Of a DNA stretch of 64,000 nt, positions 38,276 to 48,844 are shown in pieces (position 1 is the stretch's first letter; each line of letters opens with the position of its first letter). The position numbers and the translations under genes are program-made. The notes under the pieces were generated by a model, which saw only the letters and a list, made by a program, of their open reading frames with translations, was not told the origin of the DNA and did not search any database. The DNA is from Epiperipatus broadwayi (Eukaryota > Onychophora > Udeonychophora > Euonychophora > Peripatidae), in assembly GCA_028023455.1 (NCBI GenBank), contig JAQFVV010006197.1:20893254-20957253 (forward strand), read 5' to 3'.

Positions 38276-38340
38276 AATAGCGGGTTATAATTATATGAAG
38301 CATTGTAAAAGTAATAAAGAAAATAAATGATATTAATATA

Positions 38341-39284
38341 GATTGAACAAATAATAATTAGTATTATAAAAGTAAAAAAATAAGATTGTGAGATATGATT
38401 GGAATTTTTAAAAAAAGTAATATGAGTAACAATATATTTTTAAATTGGTAAAAACTAAAAAAAAAGTACATAAGGCTCATAATTTCTAATGAAAAAGTTA
38501 AAAAATAGAATAAAGTTTTAGTATTACTGTATCATTATATAACTGCAAAAGTGTTATATTTCATAATCATTAAATAAATCTTTGATATGCCTTACATATG
38601 TAGCTTTATTGTTAAGAAAAAATTAAATAGTTACTAAATTAATGACTGTTTTAATTACATTAGTATAACATAATTTATTTTGTTTTGTATATGATTTGAT
38701 CATTAATTTTTTCAATTTAAATTTTTTTTTTATTTTTATGATTTACCTTTATGATATCTTTTAAATACAGGATATTTACCAAGATATTTTAAGATTTTTC
38801 CTGTTCAATTGTTATCTTTACTTGACTTGTTAACATCTGATTTAAATAAACGCACAGCTTTTTTCATTTCTAAAACTACTTCAATTATAAAATAACATTC
38901 ACAAAAATTCTGATGGTAAATGTTTTTACAAATATTTTTAAATTTGAAAAATACTTCTATGGATATTTTATAGTAGTAAGTTTTTCAGTATAATTTACAA
39001 GTTGTATTAAAAAAAAGTATTAAAGAGATAATATATGTTATTAAAATTATAAAATTTAATTAGATATAGAAGTATTAGCTTTTATTGTATCTGCTTCATT
39101 TTTCAAATACATAATGAAGTCCTTGCATCAGCTATATTTTATTCTAAGCTAGATGGTAAAAATTAGCAGATAAATTGCTTACATCTTGCTTACAATTCTT
39201 TGTTTACATTAAATATTGTTTACTATATCACTGTGTACATATACTTTTTAACACACATATCTACCCAACACAATCATAATGCAA
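38341..39284. other. Gene-free AT-rich DNA
   Basis: No feature recognised. Confidence 0.45.
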
Positions 39285-39831
39285 CTTAAAGATTATGAGC
39301 AAACAGTTTAAACTTCGTGGCTAATTGTTCTAAAGTGCAAAATATAAAATGCGCTAACATGCACAAGGACACAAAGCTGAAGACAAAATAATGTATATAA
39401 ATATTTTATTTTAATACATATATTTAATTAAGTGGCTAAGCGCTTTCAAGGATCAGAGCCCTCATATTCATAGCTATTTTGTAAATAGATAAGAAATTGA
39501 TTAGGAGCGATGTAAATTTATGCAAATGCGATAGTTACGTATTCCATTTCCTGGATATTTTGTAGCAAGAGTTTTCTATTTATGGCATCGCTATCTCGAG
39601 CGATAAAGTAAGCCTCTTTATTTTCCTTTTGAGATCGTATCATTCTCTGCAAACCACCACTGGACACGCGGTGCTGTGCAAATGAGGGCTCTGACCCTTG
39701 AAAGCACTTAGCCACTTAATTAAATATATGTATTAAAATAAAAAATATATATATACATTTCTTTATTTTGTCTTCAGCTTTGTGTCCTTATGCGTGTTAG
39801 CGCATTTATATTTTGCACCTTAAAGATTATG
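39285..39831. mobile_element. TIR element with 13-bp flanking direct repeats
   Basis: Inverted arms of ~120 bp lie at about 39332-39472 and 39690-39822 (GCGCTAACATGCACAAGGAC and its mirror, later AAGTGGCTAAGCGCTTTCAA). Identical 13-bp direct repeats CTTAAAGATTATG lie at 39285-39297 and 39819-39831. The left direct repeat is ~35 bp outside the inverted arm, the right one abuts it. The interior is relatively GC-rich (39480-39690). The - strand frame 39518-39715 has no known domain. Confidence 0.75.
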
Positions 39832-39989
39832 GTACATTTATAAATTAAGATTGTCAACAAAAATATTTAAAAATAATATTGCAGTTATGAAAAATATAAT
39901 GAAATAATAATTTGAGAGCAATTCACATTTATAACTTCTCTCAAAATTTGGATATATGACCCATTGTTATAAAAAACCAATTTTAAAAT

Positions 39990-41270
39990 GCAGTTAGTTC
40001 TTTTAAGTGGTTAGAATCCAAAGTTCATTAAAAGTGAATTGTAATTATCTTGGAAAAGATTTTGTATAGAATTATTTCTAATACTTTATATATCACTTTT
40101 CTTAAATATATTATTACTGCATTCTACCACTCATCTGATAAATCTTTATCATTTAGATATTTTGTGTATAATTTTGATAACAATTTTTCTATTTATTCAC
40201 ATGCTTTTTTAAAAATATAATAATTCCACCATTTCTTGGAGCTTTTCTTTTTTTCACCCGTTCATTTAAAATTCTTGGCAATTTAGATATAGTAATACAT
40301 TATTTTCTTGTTCATAATTCTTTGCACAACTCTTCGGTACATTTCATGATATCATCCATCTTTTCTTAATGAAAGAATCTTCCAATACCAAGAGTTTTAC
40401 ACGTTTGAGATTTTTATTATCTTTTATAGCCTTCCTTACCAATTTAAAAATTTTATTTTTTTATATTTTTTTTTTTTTTATATAATTACAAAAATCTAGA
40501 TATTCAATTTTTAAAACATTTCATATTCTTTTCTTTATATAACTAGTCTATTTCTTGCAAAAATATCAATTTTTTTCTTATTGATTTGTCAAGTCTTAAA
40601 TATCTTCAAAATCTGTTAAATATTTTAAAATGATTTGAAAGTTCTAATTTAAATTCACTGGACTGTTTCTGAAGAATAGGAATATCAATTACTGTCTTTC
40701 TTAATAGTTTTCATCTCTAGTTTTGCATTAGCATGTATTTTATGTATTGATGATTACTCCCTGTGTTGAATTTATTAAGATCATTACATTCTTTAAATAT
40801 ATATTTTCTGTTCAAGATATAATCCAATTCTGCTCTACCTTCATTTAGATGTTTTGATGTCCACTTATCATTTTTTAAAAAGAATTCATAATATACACTT
40901 TTTTCCTGCATATTTCACAAATCTGTATGCTTTTTCATTTCTTACACTAAAATCAAATTTAGCCCCAGTAATTTCATTTGTCAATCATTTACTATGTATT
41001 AAAGTCTTCCATAACAATATCTCCCATGACAATTTTAAAGTCTTTAGTCTGATTGAAAGTATATTGTATATCCATATAAAAGTCCTCTATTTCTTCATCA
41101 CAATGAGAAATGGTTGGATCATAAAATTGAATTATCTGCACTTATCTTTCATTAAACGGAGTAATTAATCTTGTTATTGATATATCATCAATCTCCACAT
41201 TATTGGGTTTTTTTAATATTTATAATGAATCTCACTCCATTTGTGCTTTTGTAGCAAAATACAAGTTTAA
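39990..41270 (-). mobile_element. RTE-like LINE fossil: endonuclease to RT start
   Basis: Read on the - strand across frames, this follows the order of an RTE-type LINE. DPTISHCDEEIEDFY (about 41090-41135) is the YAPTSDHxDEExExFY block of the endonuclease. A decayed GDFN block follows, then KWTSKHLNEGRAELDYIL and FNTGSNHQYIK (40717-40911), where the catalytic SDH has become SNH. FKLELSNHFKIFNRF (about 40600-40645) is the linker, then KKRKAPRNGGI (about 40220-40255) is the GKAPGxDGI block and DLSDEW-NAVI continues into the RT fingers. Many stops. The RT palm is not visible below ~39990, so the 3' part is missing. Confidence 0.75.
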
Positions 41271-42330
41271 ATCAATTGCCTCTACTTTTAACTTTTTATT
41301 ACAAAGTCAACAATATCCCATTTAATATTAAACAACTATTTCTCCAATTCATACAATCATCTTTTGTTTAAAAATGATCCAGTTATATAAATAAGATGAT
41401 CAATCAGTAACTTGGGTCTGCAATCAGATTTTAATATTATCTGCCTCCTAAAAGATCATTGAATGGCAGACTGGTCCCATAGTCAGGATTTTTAGCAATT
41501 ACTGTTTTCCATTAACTGATAACTTAGCTGGTAACTTTAGTCTCCTAAGAATAAGGGCTATGATTTAATCTTGCCTGTCATGATTGTAAATCTATTTTTA
41601 AAAAATCCCATTCATTCTGTTTTCAAGAAAACTTGATAATTCAGTTAAACTATCAGGGAATTGAGAAGAAAGGCTAGATATTTCTGGGTCTTAAACTCAA
41701 GAAATAAAAGAATCCAGTAAACTCACCGTAATAGCTGCAATGATTAAGAACGCATGAAGTGGATATTAAGAATTTGCTGTGCTGTTTTTTAAAGCCTCGA
41801 AGAAAAATTGGTCTTCTTTCAGTTAACAGCAAACTAGTTTTTGCAGCCAAGATATCAAATGAAAAGAATAAAGGGTCAGTGTGTAATGTATTCAAGAATT
41901 GTTTTATATAATCACTGTAAAACTAATTGTTTTTTTTTTTCTTATTCTTGGCTGAAGTATGACTACGATAATAACTGAAATTTAACTATTTTGATAAAGA
42001 ATATGGTTTATTATAGGATCGTTCTTGTAAGAAAAAGAAAAGAAAATGAAATCTGGTCCAAATCATTTATTTATTGGTTAACGTAAAACAAAATGTCAAC
42101 ATGTCTTTACATTTTTTTTTGTTATGGAATGGTTGTTTGAGTTTATAACATTCCTGTGTACTATATAAAAGTGTGTATGTAACATTTCTCTTGTACATGG
42201 GAGTAAAATAATATAAATCAATTCTCCATTCACTTGCCCATTTGCCTATCCATCTGTTTGTCCATTCATCTATCTACTCTAAAGCAATATATAATTTATT
42301 TATACTAAATATTTCCTATATATGTAATTA
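41271..42330. other. Gene-free AT-rich DNA
   Basis: No recognised feature. A - strand 73-aa frame at 41674-41895 shows no domain. Confidence 0.4.
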
Positions 42331-42760
42331 GAGAGATTTGAACTCAGGATTTTTCAGACTTTATCCTCCATTCCATTTCAAGCAACTCATACAGATGACC
42401 ACATACATGTGAAAAAGATACATGATCCTCAATATATAACTACAATATCAAATCCTATAAGGATTTTGAGTGTTCCATTGATGGTTTGTCAATGAACTGG
42501 ATGGTTAAATAGTAGTAAGAATGAGAGGATTGAAGCCTGTCTATTAAAGTTTGAGGAATTGCTATCTTAGTATAAACCATGCACTGATTATCTATATGTG
42601 TGGGAGATTAAAATCTGGCCCATCTGATGAGTACTAGTTCTGCACAAAATGTTTATTGGGAATCGTGTGTCTTTTTTACATGTAAGTGGTCATATATATC
42701 AATTGCTTGAGATGGAATGGAGGCTGAATAGACTGAAAAATCCTAAGTTCAAATCCCTCT
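42331..42760. mobile_element. Fold-back element, ~430 bp, ~100-bp arms
   Basis: Left arm 42331-42428 and right arm 42662-42760 are inverted copies: AGAG-GATTTGAACT-AGGATT and TTTTTCAG-CT, then CTCCATTCCAT-TCAAGCAA, then GACCAC-TACATGTAAAAAAG. A diverged copy of one half lies at 341-600, and a shorter trace near 23340. No coding capacity. No certain target duplication. Confidence 0.8.
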
Positions 42761-43476
42761 ATCTATATATAAAATGATAACTGTAACAGAAAACATTTAT
42801 TCCACTTATTCTTTATAGAATAATGGATTATCAATAATAATTTAGAATGATAGATTAATAAATAATGATACATCAATAAAGATGTGGTGTAATAATGATG
42901 ATGCAAAATCCCATTTTTATAAAATTCTCTGCTTTAATTCCTTTTTTTTAACCCATCTCCTTATATATATATAATTTCCGTGAACGAATAATATAAATAT
43001 TCAAAGCTTATTACAGAAAACGAAATTCTTAAAAAATAAGTAAACACTTGAAAAATACATATATTATTAAGGCGTTTGAAATTTATACATAAAAATAAAC
43101 TTTATATAAATATCAAGTCAGTTATGACATTACTTTTTTTTAATTGTACATTATGTATAAACTTTTTCAAGAGGGGATAAGCAGTCGAAAGAAACAACAT
43201 AATTCCTACATTAAAATTATATATGCAATACTATTAAGATATGTCTATTATAGGCTATTAATTTGTTTTGCACGTTTTAGCATCATTCTTACATTTATAA
43301 AATGCTTAGGTCTTTGAATTAAAAATAATTTTTAGATTACAAAAAATAGTTTTGTTTTTTCTTAACCAAAAAAGAATGTTAAAACTTCAGACATTTTCCA
43401 TTTATATATTAAATTATTACGCCCTCTATTGGCATATCATTAAAATAAAAAGTACATTGTTACTTTCTATAGTAGG
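42761..43476. other. Gene-free AT-rich DNA
   Basis: No recognised feature. Confidence 0.45.
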
Positions 43477-43582
43477 TTTTTTTTTTCATATGTCATAGCA
43501 TCTGCCGGGACGCAAACCCAAACCGTCTGCAACCAACCACTTGCTTACAAGGCGGTTGCGATGACCTCTCGGCTAACAACGC
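43477..43582 (-). mobile_element. tRNA-derived SINE, copy 1
   Basis: Read on the - strand it has a tRNA-like head with GTTAGCCGAGAGGTCATCGC (A box side) and GGTTTGCGTCCCGGC (B box, with C to T change), followed by GATGCTATGACA and a poly-A tail (poly-T on +, 43477-43487). It shares the tail and B-box segment with the copy at 44119-44215, in the same orientation. Not a functional tRNA. Confidence 0.75.
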
Positions 43583-44103
43583 TTTTTTTTTGGCCATTGC
43601 TTATTACACTTTATGAACGATTTACTGTAGCATCTAATTTTTGAGCTACATTATAAATTTTAATGAGCCCTTTCATCCTTAGAATGCATAATGAGTGACA
43701 AAATTTAATTTCAAACAGTATGAAACATTTGCAAATAAATGTTTTAAAAAAAATTTCAGTAAAAAACGAAAACAAAGCTTATTTCTATGAATGATGGATT
43801 AATACAATAAATTTTTAATTATGAAAGATGATCACTGGGTACCAACAATTAAAAATGGGATAATAAAATTAATATATTGATGATTCAAGTCTTACAAATT
43901 TTAATTATGATTTATTAAAAAAAAAATATCATTCAAATAAAATGATATATAAATATTGGTTTCTAATAGAAAATATATGAAATAAAATCAAATTTAAAAA
44001 AAATTAACATTAAATTCATTTAATAAAATAATTTCACAAATATTAAAATGCATAAAAAAATTTGCATTAAATTTAACAGCATCAAATAACACTGTTTACA
44101 AAA
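43583..44103. other. Gene-free spacer between SINE copies
   Basis: AT-rich, no recognised feature. Confidence 0.45.
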
Positions 44104-44230
44104 GAAACATTTGGTTTTTTTTTTTTTAAGTGTCATAGCATCGGCCGGGACGCGAACCCGCACCCTAGGCAATTGCAAGGCAGTCGCGCTGACCTCTTGA
44201 CCACCAATGCAAGACGAAACATTTGGTTTT
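44104..44230 (-). mobile_element. tRNA-derived SINE, copy 2, with 15-bp TSD
   Basis: The element (44119-44215) is flanked by perfect direct repeats GAAACATTTGGTTTT at 44104-44118 and 44216-44230. Read on -, the head GCATTGG pairs with CCGATGC like a tRNA acceptor stem. A TGGTCAAGAGGTCAGC A-box and a GGGTTCGCGTCCCGG B-box arm are present, followed by ATGACACTT and poly(A). The D and anticodon arms do not fold cleanly, so this is a retroposed tRNA-like SINE and not a tRNA gene. It consists of little more than the tRNA-like head. Confidence 0.88.
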
Positions 44231-44377
44231 CTATTTTCTTTTTTTCAAAAAACGCAAGTTCAATTAATAAAATATGGCAGCAAAAAAACTGCCTTTGTTG
44301 TATTACTTTTAATCAAAAGCAATATCTATATAATTTAATTTCGGATAATAAAATAAATTATAACTAAAAATTGATAT

Positions 44378-44940
44378 TTAAAATAGGTTGTTTTACAATA
44401 GCGTGTTGAAACCGCTGGAGGGTGGTATTTCTGTGATAGCGCACAGAAATATGCCGTTTAGGAGGCCTCCGCTATTTAATGATATAGCAGTGGCTGAACG
44501 TCTAATTTCTATGCTAATGCACAGAAACATGACGTTTATTAATCTGGCAGCAGAAGCTATCGTGTCAGCTTACAGCTCAGATTTGTGTTACGCATTTTTG
44601 ATGTAAGATGAAATATAACTTTTGGATACAGTATTATGTGAGGGTGGCTGGAATTAGTAATGTGAAAACTCTTTTAATATTCATTAAAACTTTCTCATCC
44701 TGTCTCTCATGTTTTACGAAAGTCTAATAACAATTATGAGCATTGTCTCATGTTTCCGTAGCCCACATTTCCTTCTCAAAATAATTTTTTTTGTGCAAAT
44801 GCGAGCGCGATTTCAATAATATCACGCTCCAAGTCACGTTTGGGCGAGAAAAAGTGCGAGGTTTCAATAATTTCTGAACAAAATTTTCCAAAGATTAAAA
44901 TTTGGGATTTGCCTTCCTATTGTAAAACAACCTTAAAATA
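44378..44940. mobile_element. Non-autonomous DNA transposon, 8-bp TSD (second)
   Basis: Element 44386-44932 (547 bp) with terminal inverted repeats GGTTGTTTTACAATAG and perfect 8-bp duplications TTAAAATA at 44378-44385 and 44933-44940. The interior is GC- and CpG-richer than the flanks. A 72-aa frame at 44388-44606 lies wholly inside and starts in the TIR; I do not recognise it and regard it as non-genic. GG termini plus an 8-bp TSD match the element at 10823-11861, although the TIR sequences differ. Confidence 0.85.
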
Positions 44941-45873
44941 TTTCACCTACTTTTAAGATGATTAAAATGCTTCTAGGATTCTACTTTCACTCAGATACAT
45001 CAAAATTTTAACTAAAATAATCACAGATAACATTCAATTTGTTCTATTATAGAATAATGAGATTTCAGTTATTTAAAATGAGAGGGCAGTATAAAATTAT
45101 TTTAAATGCTATCAAGTAACATTAATTCTTGGTGAACATACATACAAATAGGTTTTTCCAGATTATCCTATCGTTTACTTTTTCAAATGTTTCAGTTGCA
45201 CATTCACTATTATAAGGATGGATTCCATTTATCTCATTACTGGTTGTACTTTTCTTTCACTTTTAATATTTGTATGATATATTTATCAATGAAGTCTATT
45301 AAAGCACAATCTGATTAAAATAAAAAAGATGAGATTCAAGTGAAAGATTAAGCTATAGTGCTGTAATAGTTTTATATGGCAATAAATATTGATTAGAACT
45401 TTTTTTTAGTTACAAAAATTCATTTATATGCCATCAATTCTTATCAAGTCTATTACAATATTTCAAAATACATAACTTTTATAATTGCAAACACTCAAAT
45501 CCACATTTTACATAAATCTAATTATCTTTTATCACATATTTATTAGTATTTCAGTTTAAAGACTGGTTAGAATGCTAATATTTCATATTTTTCTTCACAA
45601 TTTAATTTACTATAATTCTCTGCATAGTCAATCTGAAAAGTAAAACAAGGATGGTCTTGACTATTTTTCTTTATTAATTCTCTAAATAAATTGTTGGCTC
45701 ACTATATAACCTATCAAATTCAAACTTCTGGTCATAATGGGAAAGGTAATTAATCTTTCTATTTTATTAGGTATATAATCTCTATTTCTTTTTTTGCTAA
45801 GAGGCATATATAATCTCTTTATTTAACTTTTCTCTATTTTTTCCTCTATTCGTTTTTCTTGATTCCACATCTC
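44941..45873. other. Gene-free AT-rich DNA
   Basis: No recognised feature before the LINE target duplication at 45874. Confidence 0.45.
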
Positions 45874-48711
45874 AAAAGCCCTTAGTCTCTACATCAGAAG
45901 GACTCCTGGCAGATCGACTTCACAATAGGAAGGATCAACTCTATTCTTGCATCAGTAGTGCCATCTGTCACTTTTTTGGGGGACTTTGTGGCCTATCAAC
46001 AGTTCAATCAAAGATATTTGCATAAACTCAACAGTGCTGTTGTGTGGAGAGGTGTGTTTCCCACCAATGCATACTCGTTTTACACACAGCAGCACAAAAC
46101 TCTTAATTGATTTACTTTATTATAGCCCAGAACATTACCATGAACTGCATGCCTCATTGCAAATTGTTCCATTCTCCGATCATCTGGCCATGCTGATTTC
46201 CCTTCAACTGGATTCCATATCACTAACCCCCTCATGCCAAATCAAAACAATAAGAATGCTTGCCAAATCAAAACAATAAGAATGCTTAACAAGGCAGCAC
46301 ACCTGAATGGATTTTCTCAGAAGCTTATATCCTCTTCCTCAAGATCCAGCTTCTCATTGTCACCTCTTGAGACTTTTTCAGTCTTTGTAGGAGTATTTAG
46401 TTCCCTTATAAACAATTTCTCTCGAAAAACCAAAGGCCCAAACAGGCTGCTCAGGGAGCTGGATTTCATTGGCAAGAATCAGTGAATTATCATCAATTGA
46501 TGCTGGCATTGGAGAGATCATGTTAAAAAAACAGTACAGGGAGAAACAGAGTGTGCTCACACAATATGTTGCGACAAAAAGGGTCAAGATCTATTTGGCA
46601 ACACAACAAAATTTGGACGTGGAGCTACCTGAGATGGGCCATTAGTGCTACAAAAAGGCTTATCCCATCATTAATCAACATAGACAACCATAACTACTCT
46701 GGGGCTGCAATGTTAGATAAAATCCACGAGCACTTCAAGAGAAAACTCCAAAGTCAAAAGTTTGACATCAGTAACATCTGGGATAAACAAGAAGTTGGTG
46801 AACACAATATAACAGGAAATAAATCATCCAGAAGCTTCAATCCTATCCTGAACACATGTATCCTGGTTTACATGGCATTCCCCGATTTGTATTGTTGCAC
46901 CTTAGCTATTTCACAGCTCCGATAGTATGGAGAGTGGTTGATATGCTGGCCGGGGACTTTCAAAGTGTTCCTGACCTGTATCCAATTGCTCTTGTACCAT
47001 ACATGAAAAATCCACCAATCCATCCGGTTTATCTAACATTAGACCTATCTCAATGTCCCCACTAATCAAGTCAATTGAATCATTGGTTAAGGATAGGATC
47101 CAGCAGGAGTTACTTACAAGGATCTCTGTACACCAGTTTGCACTCAAAGGCTCATCCAACATTGAGGCAGTGCAATGCTTCATGCTGCTGGTGGAGCATG
47201 TAAGATCACATAGAAAATCAGGGCCCATTGCTGTTCAGACTTTGCGGCTGCCTTTGACTCCATGATACCAGCAAAACTGCTATCCTTGTTAAGGCACTAT
47301 GGAGTACCTATTGTCATTGTTAAAATCATTGCTAACTTGTTGCTAAACAGGTCAATTCATATATCACTTGATAGCTCCCTGGCCCCTGGTTTCAGACTGC
47401 ATTTATCAATACCCCAGGGCTTCCCACTAAGCACCCTCTGTTTCATTACCTACCTGAATCCTCTACTAAAAGATGTGGAAAAAGAACTACCAGTTTTTGT
47501 GCTGCCACTAAGGGAGGCACTCCACCACATTTCATATGTGGATGATGTTACCATTTTCCTCCCTTCTGAGAAATACCTACCAAGGCTATACCAACTGCTG
47601 GACAGATATGCTGGCAAATTCAATCTGGCCATCAACCCAGACAAATCTGGGGTCTGGAAAATCAGTAGGGGTGTTACAGTACTATCAAGATATATGGGAA
47701 ATCCACAGAAATTCCTTGGGTTCCCAATAGCCCTTTTCAAAACAGCGATGAGGAGGGCCATCCAGCAGGATCTTTTGGACAAAACCAAGAAGGTAACAAA
47801 CTCACTCCCAGGCAAGGTGGCATTGTTAAATATGTCATCAAGGTATTTTTTGTTCAAAGAGCTCTTTCAATGCTCTGAAAAATCTACAATAAGAGAAAAG
47901 GATAGAGTGAAGACACTGTGGAGCCCACAGATACACCACCACCCATACCCAGTAAATGGGTCAAAGAGCTACAAGATCAACCACGGACTCTATTTCCAGT
48001 TACTGAGCAAATAGAGAAAGCTAAGCAAGCATCCTGGGAAGTGCACAAATTCCTTTTCCCAAATCAAAACCTGTTATCTACCCGATTAAGACTGTAAAAC
48101 AAATGCTCAGGAAGTCAAGATACTGGTGGATAGGACCAAAACTGGTCGATTTTATAATCAAGTTTTACTTGTCCTCCTTGCCTACCAGTCACTTTTTGGT
48201 GATGCAAAGAGGATTTCTTCAAATAAGCCCCATGTGTAAACTTTGTAATATGCATGAAGAAACACTGGAGCACATCTTTTATGCCTGCTCATACTTGAGT
48301 TGCACTAGAAACAAAATTATCGCATTTCCTCTGCCTGTGGCAATCTCCTGTCTATTGATCAAGCAATTAAAAAAGGAAACTATGCAACTATCAGGCTAGC
48401 AGCATGCCTACTACATGCCTTATGGCACCAGGTGCCAACATATCTTCAGACAAGGACATAGTGATCCTTGGAGAACTTTTAAAACAATACTAAGCATGAA
48501 GAATAGAGATTGCCTCCTTGTGCCACATGGGAACAGATTATCATGTGACGATGAGACGACATCTCATACTACTGCGCTAATTATTATGATGACAACACCA
48601 CACAGATTGGTTGCAAAACTTTGAACTTCTATATGAAACTATTGTAATTACCAAATGTAGCTACCTGACACTGTAATTTTTTTCTTAATAAAAAAAAGCC
48701 CCTAGTCTCTT
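45874..48711 (+). mobile_element. 5'-truncated LINE (family B) with 17-bp TSD
   Basis: Target duplications AAAAGCCC-TAGTCTCT at 45874-45890 and 48695-48711 (one mismatch) bracket a non-LTR element. It starts inside the APE endonuclease: MHTRFTHSS, a decayed RIDYIY block, and VPFSDHLAMLISL with SDH intact (46060-46215). The RT follows: SMSPLIKSIESLVKDRIQQE (47045-47105), SDFAAAFDSM (47233-47264, motif A), LSIPQGFPLSTL (47405-47440, motif B) and SYVDDVTIFLPS (47533-47568, motif C, intact), NLAINPDKSGVW and KFLGFP. A C-terminal zinc finger CKLCNMHEETLEHIFYAC lies at 48238-48291. The 3' end is AATAAAAAAAA. Several frameshifts and stops; the 250-aa frame 47262-48014 is the longest in the window. 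The clade is not resolved. Confidence 0.92.
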
Positions 48712-48827
48712 AATATTCATTAACAGCTTCTAACTCTTTGCACCAATATAAAGTTTTCAAAATGATTTGTAGAAATTAAGATCCAATGACATGCTAGAAG
48801 TGGTTGCTTTCTATTAAAATCCTACTT
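48632..48827 (+). repeat. LINE 3' junction segment, duplicated copy 1
   Basis: The last ~65 bp of the family B LINE plus ~115 bp of its downstream flank (TCTTAATATTCATTAA ... AAATCCTACTT). The same segment occurs again at 48831-48846 plus 50018-50227, so the junction was duplicated in tandem after LINE insertion. Confidence 0.88.
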
Positions 48828-48844
48828 TGCTTATGAAACTATTG

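Larger units (their letters stand above)
35980..38340. repeat. Large inverted repeat, ~2.36 kb, centre near 36737
   Basis: The left arm (35980-36737) and right arm (36738-38340) are reverse complements over ~750 bp once the inserted family A fragment (37001-37760) and a short tandem duplication in the right arm (36743-36802 and 36823-36884) are removed. Matched landmarks: GACTGCTTTGATTGCCTCAG at 36031 against CTGGGGCAATCGAAAACATC at 38256; GTAGAAGGTAG at 37889 against CTACCTTCTAC at 36412; TTTGGGCCTGAAC at 36895 against GTTCAGATCCAAA at 36649. Arms are diverged by perhaps 10-15 percent. No coding capacity. The tip carries a hammerhead-like motif. Origin unknown, possibly an inverted pair of Penelope-type terminal repeats. 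Confidence 0.82.

Noticed and set aside
44119-44215. Functional tRNA gene (anticodon loop could be read as TGC)
   Set aside because: Acceptor and T arms pair, but the D and anticodon arms do not, and poly(A) with a 15-bp target duplication shows retroposition.
44388-44606. 72-aa protein-coding gene
   Set aside because: It starts in the TIR and lies wholly inside a 547-bp non-autonomous transposon; no domain recognised.
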